14,792 nucleotides of DNA from CAMBDR01 sp046597185 (GTDB lineage: Bacteria > Pseudomonadota > Gammaproteobacteria > Burkholderiales > Burkholderiaceae_D), in assembly GCA_046597185.1 (NCBI GenBank), contig JBKJLF010000327.1:1-14792 (forward strand). The letters run 5' to 3'. The position numbers and the translations under genes were made by a program. Positions 14,108-14,792 of the stretch are shown piece after piece; positions within the stretch are counted from its first letter, which is position 1; each line of letters starts with the position of its first letter. The notes beneath the pieces were generated by a model. The model worked only from the letters and a program-made list of their open reading frames with translations. It did no database searches and was not told the DNA's origin.

Positions 14108-14320
14108 GTGAACGGGTTTGAGAGCCTGATAACGAGGACAGCATGCTGCTTTTGCAGTGTACTGTGCGTCCAAGCGTGTTTATGGCGGGCTTGGGCGGGG
14201 ACACCCCCGGGTGTGCTGGTTCCTACGTTCCAGTCTCTCAACCTCGCCCTGTGCCCGCCACCCTGTTTGAGAGCAGGAGCCGGGTATTCCATTATTCAGC
14301 GTAGGAGTACCAAACCATGA
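14108..14320 (+). CDS. Possible Ash/Icd-like leader peptide overlapping the C4-like RNA
   Basis: A 70-residue frame runs from GTG 14108 to TGA 14318-14320. It is Cys/Trp-rich in the middle (CVQACLWRAWAGTPPGVLVP), which is reminiscent of the short Ash/Icd-like proteins encoded across C4-type immunity regions of P4- and P1-like elements. No ribosome binding site is evident, and much of the sequence is also constrained by RNA structure. It may be an open frame imposed by the RNA. Translation is doubtful. Confidence 0.3.
   Translation: MNGFESLITRTACCFCSVLCVQACLWRAWAGTPPGVLVPTFQSLNLALCPPPCLRAGAGYSIIQRRSTKP
14183..14260 (+). ncRNA. C4-like antisense RNA candidate
   Basis: TGGCGGGC (14183-14190) pairs with GCCCGCCA (14253-14260), closing a domain of 78 bases. 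Inside is a hairpin ACACC/GGTGT (14201-14205 with 14210-14214). A stretch CTCTCAACC (14235-14243) is complementary, with one mismatch, to GTTTGAGAG, which occurs on both sides of the domain (14116-14124 and 14265-14273). The complementarity with the upstream copy extends outward (CCAG with CTG, GTT with AAC). C4 RNAs of phages P1, P7 and P4 have this size and design: a processed antisense RNA that pairs with sites in its own leader transcript to block translation or cause termination. This is a pattern match by eye, not a covariance-model hit. Confidence 0.5.
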
Positions 14321-14394
14321 ACCCAACAACCCACCCCAAGCCCCACCCGCAATACGCCTACAAGCCGCTTCATCACCATCCCCATTTAGCCTGA
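14317..14394 (+). CDS. Small ORF, His/Pro-rich leader peptide (25 residues)
   Basis: ATG 14317 is preceded by TAGGAG (14302-14307), one of the best ribosome binding sites in the window. The 25-codon product (MNPTTHPKPHPQYAYKPLHH...) is rich in His, Pro and Tyr and ends at TGA 14392-14394. It lies 13 bases before the next gene, which has its own GGAG. It could be a translated leader that couples the C4-like region to the downstream gene. No known family is recognised. Confidence 0.5.
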   Translation: MNPTTHPKPHPQYAYKPLHHHPHLA

Positions 14395-14407
14395 CGGAGC
14401 GCACACT

Positions 14408-14792
14408 ATGGCCACCCATCCAACCACCCCAGCCGAGGGTACTGATGACACACGCCCAGACCAATCCACCAGCCCGGTTTGCCAGTTGGCGCACCTGATC
14501 AGCTTTTACACAGGTTACCAATTAAAACCCGCGCAAAAAGATCCGCAAGGCCGCATTTTGCTGATCCAAAAACACGATATCGACAGCGGCATCCTCGCCA
14601 CCAACATGGAGCGAGCCAACCTGCCACGCCTACCACCAGAACAAAGCTTGCAAACAGGCGACATCCTCCTGCACGCACCCGGCGCACGTAACAAGCGCGT
14701 TGCGCTGGTGCTGCTGGACGCGCCCCTGCCCGGCGCGCTATGCGTAACGCCCCTCGTGCGTATCCGCGTGCGCGACCCCGCCACCCTGTTAC
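14408..14792 (+). CDS. HsdS-like (type I restriction specificity) half-domain protein, 3'-truncated by window
   Basis: ATG 14408 with GGAG at 14396-14399 opens a frame that stays open to the last base (128 codons). After a Thr/Pro/Asp-rich start of about 25 residues, the sequence reads LAHLISFYTGYQLKPAQ, DPQGRILLIQKHDIDSG, LQTGDILLHAPG and CVTPLVRIRV. This follows the pattern of a type I specificity target-recognition domain (entry strand, 'G-x-I-x-x-I-Q-x-x-D-I', 'GDILL', closing 'IR' strand). HsdS directs a methylase and restriction enzyme to its DNA site; similar half-subunits occur in BREX-like and other defence islands. No hsdM or hsdR is visible, because the gene runs off the window, so partner genes cannot be judged. 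Confidence 0.55.
   Translation, partial: MATHPTTPAEGTDDTRPDQSTSPVCQLAHLISFYTGYQLKPAQKDPQGRILLIQKHDIDSGILATNMERANLPRLPPEQSLQTGDILLHAPGARNKRVALVLLDAPLPGALCVTPLVRIRVRDPATLL

Noticed and set aside
14180..14521. A 113-codon minus-strand frame over the C4-like leader.
   Set aside because: It crosses the structured RNA domain, the small ORF and the start of the HsdS-like gene, has Gly/Arg/Trp-rich shadow composition, and has no ribosome binding site.

Overview
The window looks like a piece of a proteobacterial chromosome close to the replication origin, most likely a betaproteobacterium. The evidence for that is the style of the MnmG and ParA sequences, the order mnmG-rsmG-parA-parB, and three ParB-type parS sites. 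All convincing genes lie on the + strand. No tRNA, rRNA, transposase or CRISPR array was seen.

Layout. (1) 1-2052: the 3' part of a GMC-family flavin oxidoreductase gene, a TSUP (TauE/SafE-type) membrane transporter gene, and the degenerate tail of a second TSUP copy exactly 300 bp downstream. A two-hairpin repeat lies on each side of the transporter gene, and a parS site sits directly against the remnant. (2) 2076-4768: the wreck of one large multidomain gene. In order it holds a calcineurin-like phosphoesterase, a P-loop (STAND-like) NTPase and pentatricopeptide-like repeats. It is broken by an in-frame TGA, a one-base frameshift and an in-frame TAG. (3) 4810-4874: two parS sites in perfect inverted orientation, followed by a good promoter. 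(4) 5010-9405: mnmG, rsmG, parA and parB (tRNA and rRNA modification, then chromosome partition). (5) 9442-10305: an exported GIN-domain (DUF2807-like) beta-repeat protein, then a rho-independent terminator.

(6) 10306-11315 is a 1-kb gene-free stretch and the most striking part of the window. It holds two tandem copies, 524-525 bp apart, of a roughly 220-bp module. Each has an AT-rich stretch flanked by GTTTAC/GTAAAC, a TGTGGATAA box, a TGTGGAAAA box and a closing TTATCCACA box at conserved spacing. This is the architecture of an oriC with DnaA boxes; copy A also has a perfect IHF consensus. I infer a duplicated chromosomal origin, or one origin plus a decaying copy.

(7) 11316-13887: an Ahr-like zinc alcohol dehydrogenase/aldehyde reductase, tightly followed by an AAA-ATPase-like/PD-(D/E)XK nuclease protein. 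(8) 13888-14792: a gene-poor leader with a promoter, a structured segment resembling the C4 antisense RNA of P1/P4-type phages (two copies of a target motif flanking a complementary stretch), a 25-codon ORF with a strong ribosome binding site, and the start of a gene resembling a type I restriction specificity (HsdS) half-subunit that runs off the window. This last part probably begins a mobile or defence island.

Functionally, ParA/ParB and the parS sites would segregate the origin region, and the oriC-like pair lies about 6 kb from the nearest parS. The orientation of mnmG-parB toward the oriC-like region, rather than away from it, is unusual and is the main caution against the origin reading.
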